Notes under the pieces: model-generated
Databases searched by the model: none
Seen by the model: the letters and a program-made list of their open reading frames with translations, nothing else
Told to the model about the DNA's origin: nothing
Translations under genes and position numbers: made by a program
In this document: piece by piece, positions 1 through 7,843 of the stretch
How positions within the stretch are numbered: position 1 is the stretch's first letter
Layout of the letters: the number at the start of each line of letters is the position of its first letter
Origin: CAZLXG01 sp964563585
GTDB lineage: Bacteria; Bacteroidota; Bacteroidia; Flavobacteriales; Flavobacteriaceae
DNA: 13,912 nt
NCBI GenBank assembly: GCA_964563585.1
Contig: CAZLXG010000059.1
Location: forward strand, 1 to 13,912
Direction of reading: 5' to 3'

Positions 1-39
1 TATCAATCTGTTCAGACGAATCAGCTAGCTTTTTATTAA

Positions 40-138
40 TCGAACTCAGGTTATGTAGTCTATTTAGCTGAATTTGTTACTGCCATATTTGGTGTAATTG
101 TAGTGCTTATTTTATTCAAAAAAATAAGATGTAAATAG
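40..138 (+). pseudogene. Possible C-terminal remnant of a GlsB/YeaQ-type small membrane protein
   Basis: A short open stretch, preceded by a stop at 37-39 and without a start codon, ends at a TAG at 136-138. It encodes a hydrophobic helix followed by a basic end (core FVTAIFGVIVVLILFKKIR). The Ser/Gly-rich lead-in, single helix and K-K-I-R ending resemble the last third of the small GlsB/YeaQ/YmgE (transglycosylase-associated) membrane proteins. I could not recover the N-terminal two thirds in any frame from bases 1-39, and the gene would begin left of the window. It overlaps the next remnant, which suggests that a deletion joined two broken genes. The family call rests on a short hydrophobic stretch and could be chance. 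Confidence 0.25.
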
Positions 139-546
139 AGAAGCAAGCGATTATTTTGGGTTTTCGGTTGCAATAAGTGGTGATAATGCAATAGTTGGAT
201 CATACCAAGAAGATGAAGATGGAGCAAATACTTTAAATAGTGTAGGTTCAGCCTATATTTTTGATGCCAACGAACAAGTACATTAAGTATTGTTGAAAGT
301 AATTTTGGTACTGTTTTAAAAGCATATCCAAATCCTACAAATGGAGATATTAATATCAATTTAGGAGAAACTTATAATCAAATTCATATTTCTATTACTA
401 ATATTTTAGGACAAGAAATTCAAATTCAAAAACACCATTCTTCAAATAAAATTAAGCTTATTCTAAATGAAAAAGCAGGTGTTTATTTCGTCAATGTTTC
501 TACAAAAGAAGGAAAATCAGCAGTAATAAAAGTGCTTAAAAAGTAA
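128..546 (+). pseudogene. Decayed 3' end of an FG-GAP repeat protein with a T9SS sorting domain
   Basis: Bases 128-283 read in one frame as a classic FG-GAP/beta-propeller unit (DYFGFSVAISGDNAIVGSY ... GSAYIFDANE), then stop at TAA 284-286. The following coding sense lies in the +1-register frame, open from 265 to TAA 544-546, and reads VLKAYPNPTNGDINI, then ILGQEI, then GVYFVNVSTKEG and a lysine end. That is a type A T9SS C-terminal sorting domain of about 75 residues. A normal protein of this kind carries several FG-GAP units after a signal peptide. Here only one unit, a frame break near 275-285 and the sorting domain remain, with no start codon. The product would have been a secreted or surface-anchored protein. 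The frameshift is seen directly; loss of function is inferred. Confidence 0.8.
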
Positions 547-562
547 TACAAGCAAATAAATT

Positions 563-614
563 TAAGGGTATCCCCTGATTTTTTATAAATCAAGGAATGC
601 CCTTAGTTTTTTAA
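563..614 (+). terminator. Rho-independent terminator after the FG-GAP remnant
   Basis: Arms 563-581 and 587-605 pair over 19 positions, with one G-U pair and two mismatches, around a 5-base loop. The hairpin is followed by a T run at 607-612. It ends the broken gene upstream and insulates the 968-residue gene. The rest of the 547-663 gap holds only a weak -7-like TACCTTGC at 628-635, with no -33 partner that I can see. Confidence 0.75.
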
Positions 615-663
615 TTATAAGTGATTCTACCTTGCAATCATAAAATAATTAAAAACAAGTATT

Positions 664-3570
664 ATGAAAAACCTTTACCTATTAGTGCTTTTATTTATTC
701 TTTCAGTAAAATTAAACGCACAAAACAACGCTTTACACTTTGACGGAACTACAGATTACGTGTCTTTAGCAACACCACTATTACCAACAGCCTCGGCAAA
801 TGATGCTTGGACGGTTGAAATAAGAATGCAAACAGTTTCTACAGTAGAGAATGTATTGTTGTCGCAATACATAACTAGTGGTACGAATAGGTCTACTTTT
901 AGAATTACCAATACAGGAAAAATTAGTTATTGGAAAGAAACATTAGGAACTATTGTAGAAACACCATTATCATATAACGATGGGCAATGGCATCATTTAG
1001 CCTTGGTAAAAGAGGGTTCTGGAGTAAATCAAGTTCATTTATATATGGATGGCGTACTAATTGTTAGTGGTACAGATACACTTCCTATGAGTACTGAAAA
1101 CACAGAAATTGGAAGAAAAAATAATACTGCAATATGGTACCAAAAAAGACATTATCTTGGAAAACTAGACGAAGTACGTGTTTGGAATATCGCAAGAATA
1201 CAAGCCGAAATAGATGCAAATAAAGACACTGAACTTGTAGGAACAGAAACAGGATTAACATCATATTATAACTTTAACCAAGGAGTTGCCAATGCAGATA
1301 ATACAGGAGTAGCCACACTTACAGATAGTACATCAAATGCTAATGATGGTACGTTAGATAGTTTTTCTTTAGATGGTACAACTTCAAATTGGGTAGGGCA
1401 ATATCCACAAAATAATACCTGCGTAACTTCAACAAATATCACGGTGTCTAATACCATATTAACACAAAGTATTGAAGATGTCGTTTTTTCGTCAATGACA
1501 AATGAAACGCTATGTGCAGATCCAAACCCACAAAATTATTACGATCTTTGGTATGATTTTACATTGGCGAGCGATACTAACGTATATATTTATGGAAACA
1601 ATCAATCTTACAATCGTTTTGTATTATACGATGCTTGTTTGGGTACAGAAATTGTTTGTTTTAGTAATAAAAAATTACTACAATTACAAGCAGGAATCAA
1701 TTATAAACTACGTGTTTTTAGAGAAGAAAGTGCAAGATTATATGGTAATAAAGAGTTTACCATTCAGTCTTTTGACCAACCTACAAATGATGCTTGTGTT
1801 GATGCTGAAAGCATTACACTTACCGAAACACTAACAACTCATAATTTTGACCTTAGAGGTGCAACACCAGATACCGAAGCAAGTTGTACTGCTGCAGGAA
1901 CGTATTATGATGTTTGGTATGATTTTACAATGCCAGCAACGCCAAGTAACCTATACCTAAAAGGGCGACAATATGGAGGAAATAAATATGCAATTTACGA
2001 TACTTGTGGTGGTACAGAAGTGGCTTGTTTTAATGCTGCAACAACATCTTATGGTAGTGAAATACTTACCAATTTAACAGCAGGAGCAACGTATAAATTA
2101 CGTGTATATCGTACCGAAGCACATACTGGAAATCCATCTGGTTTAGTTCATAACAAATTTGAAATAAGAACTTATCCTAAAATAGGCAACACGACTTGTG
2201 CAACTGCTACGAATATAACGGTTACAACATCAAACACCAATATTGCTACTAATTTTGGTGGTGCAAACTTGTTAGAAAACGAAGTGCGTTGTGGTTCTAC
2301 GGATGATTATTACGATGCTTGGTACACGTTTACAATGCCAGTATCTGGTAATTTAACTATTTCTTCAAGCGCAAGCAGTTGGAATAAATATGAGTTGTTT
2401 GATGCTTGTGCTGGTACATCTATTACTTGCTTAAGTGGTAATGCGACCATACAGAATTTGGTTGCAGGTACAACTTATAAATTGCGAATTTCTAGAGAAG
2501 AAACTAATGTGAAATGGAATCCAAGTGGTGACAATACTTTTACATTAAAAGCACTTGCCATTGCCAATAATGACACTTGTGCAAATGCCGAAAATATAGC
2601 AGTAAGTGAAACAGAAAACACGGTAAATTTCGAAATCATAAGCGCACAACTAAATACAGAAGAAGGTTGTAGTGGCTCAGCAACACAAAGTTATGCAGAT
2701 ATTTGGTATAATTTTACCATGCCATCTTTTGATGGAGGAAGTATAACACAAGGAAATGTACTTATAGACGGAATTGCATCTTACAATAAGTTTGCAATTT
2801 ATGATGCGTGTGGTGGAACAGAAATAGATTGTTTTGAAGACTCTAAAATAATAGAAAACTTAACAAGTGGTACAAATTATAAAATAAGAGTATATAGAAC
2901 TGCAGCACAATATACAAGTTCGTTTTATAAATCGTTTACAATTAAAGCCTTTGCAGATGTACAAAATGATGACTGTGTAAGTTCAGAAAATATTGCAGTA
3001 ACAACAACAGCAACAACCATTAATTTTGAATTAGGAGGAGCGGCATCCAATTTAGAAACTATTTGTGGTATAGAAAACACCTATGTTGATGTTTGGTACG
3101 ATTTTACAGTGCCAGAAGCAGGTAATATTCAAATTACAACTTCAACTACATATAATAGGTTTGAATTGCTTGATGCTTGTGCAGGAACACAAATAGGTTG
3201 TTTTACAGGAGGAAATGCATCTTTTAATAATTTAGCGTCAGGAACCAATTATAAACTACGTGTTTTTAGAAGACAAATCAATAATCAAGGTTCGGGAGCA
3301 AATTTTCAAATATCATTTCAATCTACATTAGGAGTTGATGATTTTGACCTTTCTAATAAGGTAAATATTTATCCAAATCCTGCGAGTGGTGTTATTAATA
3401 TTAATTCTCAAATTGAGATTGATACTGTAGAATTATATGATTTGATTGGTAAAAAAGTATTGACAAGTAATCAAATAGAAATAAGTATAAAACATTTAAA
3501 AACAGGAATCTATCTTTTAAAAATAACAACGAATAAAGGACAACTTGTAAAGCGAATAGTAATTAAATAA
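664..3570 (+). CDS. Secreted LamG and PPC-like repeat protein with T9SS sorting domain
   Basis: Predicted cell-surface or secreted protein of 968 residues. Residues 1-20 are a signal peptide ending LNAQ. Residues 22-245 form a LamG/concanavalin-like fold (ALHFDGTTDYV, DGQWHHLALV, LYMDGV, LDEVRVWN). Five repeats of about 120-135 residues begin near 250, 375, 509, 636 and 768. Each has an N-[ND]-x-C start, D-x-W-Y-x-F-T, Y-D-[AT]-C-x-G-T-x-[IV]-x-C-F/L and Y-K-[LI]-R-[VI]. They resemble bacterial pre-peptidase C-terminal (PPC) beta-sandwich domains, and the four regular cysteines per repeat suggest two disulfides each. Residues from 900 (VNIYPNPASG) to the C-terminal KRIVIK are a type A T9SS sorting signal. 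The ATG at 664 gives the signal peptide directly. No protease or glycosidase active site is visible, so adhesion or ligand binding is the likeliest role (inference). The next gene starts 11 bp downstream and is probably co-transcribed. Confidence 0.88.
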   Translation: MKNLYLLVLLFILSVKLNAQNNALHFDGTTDYVSLATPLLPTASANDAWTVEIRMQTVSTVENVLLSQYITSGTNRSTFRITNTGKISYWKETLGTIVETPLSYNDGQWHHLALVKEGSGVNQVHLYMDGVLIVSGTDTLPMSTENTEIGRKNNTAIWYQKRHYLGKLDEVRVWNIARIQAEIDANKDTELVGTETGLTSYYNFNQGVANADNTGVATLTDSTSNANDGTLDSFSLDGTTSNWVGQYPQNNTCVTSTNITVSNTILTQSIEDVVFSSMTNETLCADPNPQNYYDLWYDFTLASDTNVYIYGNNQSYNRFVLYDACLGTEIVCFSNKKLLQLQAGINYKLRVFREESARLYGNKEFTIQSFDQPTNDACVDAESITLTETLTTHNFDLRGATPDTEASCTAAGTYYDVWYDFTMPATPSNLYLKGRQYGGNKYAIYDTCGGTEVACFNAATTSYGSEILTNLTAGATYKLRVYRTEAHTGNPSGLVHNKFEIRTYPKIGNTTCATATNITVTTSNTNIATNFGGANLLENEVRCGSTDDYYDAWYTFTMPVSGNLTISSSASSWNKYELFDACAGTSITCLSGNATIQNLVAGTTYKLRISREETNVKWNPSGDNTFTLKALAIANNDTCANAENIAVSETENTVNFEIISAQLNTEEGCSGSATQSYADIWYNFTMPSFDGGSITQGNVLIDGIASYNKFAIYDACGGTEIDCFEDSKIIENLTSGTNYKIRVYRTAAQYTSSFYKSFTIKAFADVQNDDCVSSENIAVTTTATTINFELGGAASNLETICGIENTYVDVWYDFTVPEAGNIQITTSTTYNRFELLDACAGTQIGCFTGGNASFNNLASGTNYKLRVFRRQINNQGSGANFQISFQSTLGVDDFDLSNKVNIYPNPASGVININSQIEIDTVELYDLIGKKVLTSNQIEISIKHLKTGIYLLKITTNKGQLVKRIVIK

Positions 3571-3581
3571 TACTATATCAA

Positions 3582-4709
3582 ATGTATCCAGAATTATATC
3601 AAATAGAGTTTTATCACTTTTTTGGTTTGTATAAAACGACCATATATACATATGCAACATGTATTGTTATAGGAACATTACTAGCAGCAATATATGCCAA
3701 GCGAACTGCAAAAAAAGAATTAGGAGTAACGATAACCAATAATTTAATATACCTAGTATTTATTGCCGGTTTTATAGGCGGAAAATTATTTTTTTTCTTA
3801 GAAAATCCAATTTCTTTTTTAGAAAACCCTAATACGTTAAAAGAAATATTTTCTGGAGGATTTGTTTTTTATGGATCATTTGTAACTATTATTCCAATGG
3901 TAATTTGGTATCTAAAAAAGTATAAAATTCCGATACTACCAATGTTGGATATTTTAGCAATAACAACATTAATTGTACATGCAATTGGTAGGTTAGGTTG
4001 TTTTACAGCAGGTTGTTGTTATGGGTCTACAACTAACAGTGTTTTTGGCTTAGTATTTCCAACAACATTAGGTCAAAAAGTACATCCAACACAATTGTAT
4101 GAATTTATCACATTATTTATCATACTACTTTTTTTATTGCAGTTTAAAAAACGACAACTTTTTAATGGACAAACATTCCTACTATACATTAATTTTTATG
4201 CAATAAGTAGAATAATACTAGAATTTTTTAGAGGTGACACAAGAGGTTTTATTATCGATGGATTGTTATCTCACTCACAAGGTATTGCATTATGCTTAAT
4301 AGGCATATCTATATATTATTACGATAAATTAAACAAATTAAAAATCATGAAATTTTCAAAAAACAAAAACAAACAAAAAAGTAACAAAATTCTTATCACG
4401 ACTGTATTGCCACTCTTACTATTGCTTTTAGCAATTGATTTTATAGGTTCAGGATGTTTTGTAAACCCTGAGTCAATAGGATATGACCTATATGTAGATA
4501 ACGATGAAGATGGCTTTGGAGATGCAAGTGCAGATGCGGTTTTAAGTAGTGATGTAGAGGAAGAATATTTAGACGGTTATGTAGATAATAATGATGATTG
4601 CAATGATTCAGATGCTAATATCAATCCTGATGCTGCTGACATACCAGACAATGGTATAGATGAAAATTGTGATGGAGTCGATGAAGTCAGCGATGGTGGA
4701 GGATCTTAA
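3582..4709 (+). CDS. Divergent Lgt-like membrane protein fused to a lipoprotein-like MopE metal-binding tail
   Basis: Residues 1-250 are a multi-helix membrane protein of the prolipoprotein diacylglyceryl transferase fold family: GGFVFYG near 92-98, GRLGCFTAGCCYG at 136-148, HPTQLYE at 168-174, SRIILEFFRG near 209-218. True Lgt has a His in the first motif and GRIGNFINGE in the second. Here Tyr97 and Cys140 take the His and Asn places, and Cys145-Cys146 are added, so this is the 'GCCYG' Lgt-like branch and real Lgt activity is doubtful. After a lysine-rich stretch with an internal Met256 comes a second hydrophobic helix ending IGSGC (Cys292), like a lipoprotein signal peptide with an imperfect lipobox. 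Residues about 299-370 are acidic loops (DNDEDGFGD, DDCNDSDANINPDA, DNGIDENCDG; Cys340, Cys363) typical of MopE-like putative metal-binding motifs. The protein ends in GGGS. An independent start at ATG 4347 is possible. It follows the T9SS adhesin by 11 bp. Confidence 0.75.
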   Translation: MYPELYQIEFYHFFGLYKTTIYTYATCIVIGTLLAAIYAKRTAKKELGVTITNNLIYLVFIAGFIGGKLFFFLENPISFLENPNTLKEIFSGGFVFYGSFVTIIPMVIWYLKKYKIPILPMLDILAITTLIVHAIGRLGCFTAGCCYGSTTNSVFGLVFPTTLGQKVHPTQLYEFITLFIILLFLLQFKKRQLFNGQTFLLYINFYAISRIILEFFRGDTRGFIIDGLLSHSQGIALCLIGISIYYYDKLNKLKIMKFSKNKNKQKSNKILITTVLPLLLLLLAIDFIGSGCFVNPESIGYDLYVDNDEDGFGDASADAVLSSDVEEEYLDGYVDNNDDCNDSDANINPDAADIPDNGIDENCDGVDEVSDGGGS

Positions 4710-4748
4710 TGTCTATTTAAGTCTAAACAATATAATACACCAAAAACC

Positions 4749-5237
4749 ATGAAAAAAACACCAAACACCAAACACGTTTTATTTAAGAGAAATAGTATCT
4801 TAGGGTTTATTTTATTCTTTTTGACGTTAACAATTACCGCCCAACAAGGCATTAACTACAAAGCCATAATTAAAGACAATGCAGGCGATGTAGTTGCAAA
4901 TGATCTAATAGTAGTACTTTAAAGGGTGCAGTACAAACCAATGTATATACGAACCTTTTTACCAACTACAACTACAACTGCTAACGGACTCATTATATTA
5001 AATATAGGAGAAGGTACAGTAGTTTCTGGAGATTTTGCAACCATAGATTGGGGAAGTGACGACCATTTTTTAAACGTACAGATAAACACAGGAGCAGGAT
5101 TAATAGATATGTGAGCTACTGCATTTAGTACAGTACCTTATGCAATGCACGTTAAAACTGCTGAAAATGTAACAGGTTTAAATACATCAGGCACTTTGGC
5201 TGATAGAGGTTTTTACTTTGTAGTTCATAAAAAATAA
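4749..5237 (+). pseudogene. Decayed flavobacterial tail-fibre-like secreted protein gene
   Basis: ATG 4749 opens a signal peptide ending ITAQ, then QGINYKAIIKDNAGDVVAN, the hallmark start of a large flavobacterial family often annotated as tail fibre-like or collagen-like. The frame hits TAA at 4920-4922. The expected continuation (LKGAVQTNVYT) is in another frame from 4919, and the original frame resumes with TTTTTANGLIILNIGEGT, then IDWGSDDHFLNVQI and GLIDM. Next is a TGA at 5112-5114 inside the conserved stretch, followed in frame by ATAFSTVPYAMHVKTAENV. The frame ends at TAA 5235 after an unrelated short tail. So there are two compensating frame breaks, one nonsense codon and loss of the whole C-terminal half. 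The family's role is uncertain; this copy looks dead. Confidence 0.82.
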
Positions 5238-5283
5238 CTCATAAAAAAAGCAGTACCTTTAACCAACTAAAAATCAAGATGTT

Positions 5284-7179
5284 TTGAAAAAAATAATTTC
5301 TATACTATTCTTTCTTTTTATTAGTGTTCATTTATTTGGGCAAAAAGATACTATTCAAATTAATAGATTATTACAAGAAGCAAGTAAAGTAACTATTGAT
5401 AATTCTCAAAAAGGAGATTCTTTATATCAAGAAGTTGTAACACTTGCAATAAAAAATAAGTATCCAAAAGGAAAGTATTATGCCTTGCGCGAACTTGCTT
5501 TTATACATTATAAAAATAGTGAATATAAAAAAGCAGTGCGCTATTTTGAAGAAGCATTAGAAAATGAAAACTTTGTAAAAGACAGGAATCACGTTGGTCA
5601 AACCTATTTTAAATTAGGAACCTCAAATCTCTTTTTAGGAGAACATCTTAATACTACCAAAGCTTATTTAAAAACTATCGACCTTTTTGAAGAAACCAAA
5701 GATACTGCCAATCTTATAAAGGTATATGATAATTTTGGTGTTTTGTATGGTAATATGGATAATTACAAAAAGGCAGAAGAATATAAAATTAAAACCATAG
5801 CCTTAGCAAGAAAAATTAAAGACACTTTTTTGATTGCATCTGGTTCTTTAAATTTAGGTGTGATATATGCGAAAACTAACCGTTTAGATGACGCATACGA
5901 GCAATATATGATTGTAAAATCATTATCAAAATCGCTAAAAAGTGATCGAATCAATCATCATCTGTATAAAAATATAGCTCGATATTATTCTGAAAAAGAA
6001 GATATGAATGCTTGTTTAGAAAATGCACTTATTGCTGATAAATATTTAAGATATTCTAAAAATAAAGTCGAAAAAGCCTATTTCGAAGCTTTTTTAGGAA
6101 CTATTTATCAGGAATTAAAAATATATAATAAAGCAGAAAAGCATTTGTTAAATTCTTTAAATTTATCAGAAGAAATTGAAAGTGAAACATTACAATTAAA
6201 TAGTTTAAATCCTTTAGCTGAAATTTTCGCATCTAAAAAAGATTATAAAAAAGCATATAATTATGCTAAAAAATATTATCAATTAAGCGAAAAAACGAGA
6301 AGTGAAAGTAATAATAAAATAGTTACTGAATTAGATACAAAATACCAAACCGAAAAGAAAGACAAAGAAATCATCCAACAGCAATTAGCATTAGAACAAA
6401 AAGACAAAGAAATCCAAAAAAAGAAAATACAGAATAATTATATGATAGGAATTGCATCTTTTTTATTGCTATCCTCAATATTTACTTGGTTTTTATTTCA
6501 GCAACGACAAAAACGTAAAAACCAAGAAATAGTAACTTTAAAAAGAGAACATCAAATAAAGTCACTAGAGATTTTGATAGAAGGTGAAGAAAAAGAGCGT
6601 TTACGTATTGCCAAAGAATTACATGATGGTGTAAATGGAGATTTGTCAGCAATTAAATACAAACTCACCTCTATGCAAGAAATGAGTAATAAAATCATCA
6701 ACGAAGCCGTTGAGATGATAGATAAATCGTGTAAGCAAGTACGTGCTATTTCACATAATTTAATTCCGCCATCGTTAGAGAGTTTTAATGTAGTAGAGGC
6801 TACTGAAACTTTTTGTCAGAATATGAATGAGATTCATTCGCCAAAAATTAATTTTCAGCATATTGGTGAAACTCCAAAAATAAACAAAAAAGACGAAATT
6901 AATATCTTTAGAATTATTCAAGAATTGGTAACAAATAGCATCAAACATGCTGCTGCTTCTGAAATAGATGTGCAGTTGAGTTGTAGAGAAAAGCAGGTTC
7001 AAATTACAGTAGAAGATAATGGTAAAGGATTTGATAAAAATACAGTTAAAAATGACGGAATAGGATTAGGAAACATACAGTCAAGAATAGACTACTTAAA
7101 AGCAACGATGGATTTATTATCAAATGATAAAGGAACATCATACACTATAGAAATTGATACAAATAAAAATGACAACTAA
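5284..7179 (+). CDS. TPR-domain sensor histidine kinase, NarL-system type
   Basis: 631-residue membrane sensor kinase. Residues 1-20 are a signal peptide (ending LFGQ) and about 35-340 are tandem tetratricopeptide repeats (KAVRYFEEALE, KAEEYKIKTIALARK, KAEKHLLNSLNLSEE), presumably periplasmic. A charged coiled coil (345-385) leads to a single membrane helix at about 386-405. After a cytoplasmic linker comes the HisKA_3 dimerisation box with phospho-acceptor His447 in KELHDGVNGDL. A HATPase domain follows: N box with Asn551 (ELVTNSIKHA), G1 DNGKGFD at 578-584, G2 GIGLGN from 592. It should phosphorylate the response regulator encoded by the overlapping next gene. The start is TTG at 5284; the ATG five bases upstream (5279) gives M-F-stop, so TTG is the only start that preserves the signal peptide. 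The ligand is unknown. Confidence 0.88.
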   Translation: MKKIISILFFLFISVHLFGQKDTIQINRLLQEASKVTIDNSQKGDSLYQEVVTLAIKNKYPKGKYYALRELAFIHYKNSEYKKAVRYFEEALENENFVKDRNHVGQTYFKLGTSNLFLGEHLNTTKAYLKTIDLFEETKDTANLIKVYDNFGVLYGNMDNYKKAEEYKIKTIALARKIKDTFLIASGSLNLGVIYAKTNRLDDAYEQYMIVKSLSKSLKSDRINHHLYKNIARYYSEKEDMNACLENALIADKYLRYSKNKVEKAYFEAFLGTIYQELKIYNKAEKHLLNSLNLSEEIESETLQLNSLNPLAEIFASKKDYKKAYNYAKKYYQLSEKTRSESNNKIVTELDTKYQTEKKDKEIIQQQLALEQKDKEIQKKKIQNNYMIGIASFLLLSSIFTWFLFQQRQKRKNQEIVTLKREHQIKSLEILIEGEEKERLRIAKELHDGVNGDLSAIKYKLTSMQEMSNKIINEAVEMIDKSCKQVRAISHNLIPPSLESFNVVEATETFCQNMNEIHSPKINFQHIGETPKINKKDEINIFRIIQELVTNSIKHAAASEIDVQLSCREKQVQITVEDNGKGFDKNTVKNDGIGLGNIQSRIDYLKATMDLLSNDKGTSYTIEIDTNKNDN

Positions 7180-7807
7180 ATTAGCCATAACAGATGATCA
7201 TGAAATGGTGCTGAAAGGCATCTCATCAATGCTCGAAAATACACGAGAAATAAAAGTTGTTGCGTTGTATAATAATGCTAAGGAAACATTGGAAAACATA
7301 CAAAAAGACACTCCAGATGTTTTGTTGTTAGATATTAATTTGCCAGATATTAATGGTATAGATTTGAGTAAGAAATTACTAAAACAAAATCCTGAATTAA
7401 AAATTATTGCACTTACTAACTACGAAGATACTTCTTTTGTAAAACGAATGCTTAAAAACGGAGTGCATGGATATTTACTTAAAAATACGGACAGAAAAGA
7501 ACTTGCCGAAGCTTTAAAAACAGTATTGTCGGGTGATATATTCTTACAAAAAGATATTCGGAAAAAACTGTTAAATCAGCAGCCAACATCAAAGACTAAT
7601 AATAATGGTTTAATTCCTAAATTAACTAGAAGAGAGCACGATGTTCTTGTCGCAATTTCTGAAGAGTTAACTACAAAACAAATATCAGAAAAACTATTTA
7701 TAAGTCCTAAAACTGTAGAAACGCATCGCATGAATATTAGGAGTAAACTTGGAGCGAAAAATAGTGTTGGTATTATTAAAATTGCCATTGAAAAACAATT
7801 ATTATAA
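7169..7807 (+). CDS. NarL/FixJ-family response regulator
   Basis: 213-residue DNA-binding response regulator. The receiver domain (about 3-120) shows the acidic pocket Asp9-Asp10, phospho-acceptor Asp55 in LLLDINLPD, Thr83 (ALTNYED) and Lys105 (YLLKNT). The LuxR-type helix-turn-helix lies at about 150-210 (LTRREHDVLVAISEEL, KQISEKLFISPKTVETH). The gene overlaps the kinase by 11 bp, so the two are one translationally coupled two-component system. I chose ATG 7169; an in-frame TTG at 7154 would add five residues ahead of the receiver's first strand and is less likely. Targets cannot be told from the window. Confidence 0.92.
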   Translation: MTTKLAITDDHEMVLKGISSMLENTREIKVVALYNNAKETLENIQKDTPDVLLLDINLPDINGIDLSKKLLKQNPELKIIALTNYEDTSFVKRMLKNGVHGYLLKNTDRKELAEALKTVLSGDIFLQKDIRKKLLNQQPTSKTNNNGLIPKLTRREHDVLVAISEELTTKQISEKLFISPKTVETHRMNIRSKLGAKNSVGIIKIAIEKQLL

Positions 7808-7817
7808 TATTTCATCT

Positions 7818-7825
7818 TAACTTTG
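7818..7825 (+). promoter_or_regulatory. -7 box (TAACTTTG) of a prmA promoter
   Basis: A perfect match to the Bacteroidota -7 consensus TAnnTTTG lies 18 bp before the prmA start codon. The nearest upstream TTG (7788-7790) is 27 bp away, longer than the usual 17-23 bp spacing, so the -33 half is unproven. Confidence 0.4.
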
Positions 7826-7843
7826 CAACCCAATAAAAATTAG

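Noticed and set aside
1502..1834. Second-frame open frame inside the 968-residue gene
   Set aside because: Lies within the repeat region of a clear T9SS protein and has no domain of its own.
4926..5114. GTG-started 62-codon open frame
   Set aside because: It is the middle of the decayed tail-fibre-like gene; its flanks continue the same protein across a stop on each side.
5112..5114. TGA inside a conserved protein stretch as a possible recoded (selenocysteine) codon
   Set aside because: The same gene has other frame breaks, the family residue expected here is glycine-like and not a redox cysteine, and no suitable stem-loop follows.
5254..5261. TACCTTTA as a -7 box for the sensor kinase
   Set aside because: The last base mismatches the consensus and no -33 element stands at a usual distance; too weak to list as a promoter.
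7154..7168. Upstream TTG start for the response regulator
   Set aside because: It adds five residues before the receiver's first strand; the ATG at 7169 gives the usual N-terminus and a short overlap.
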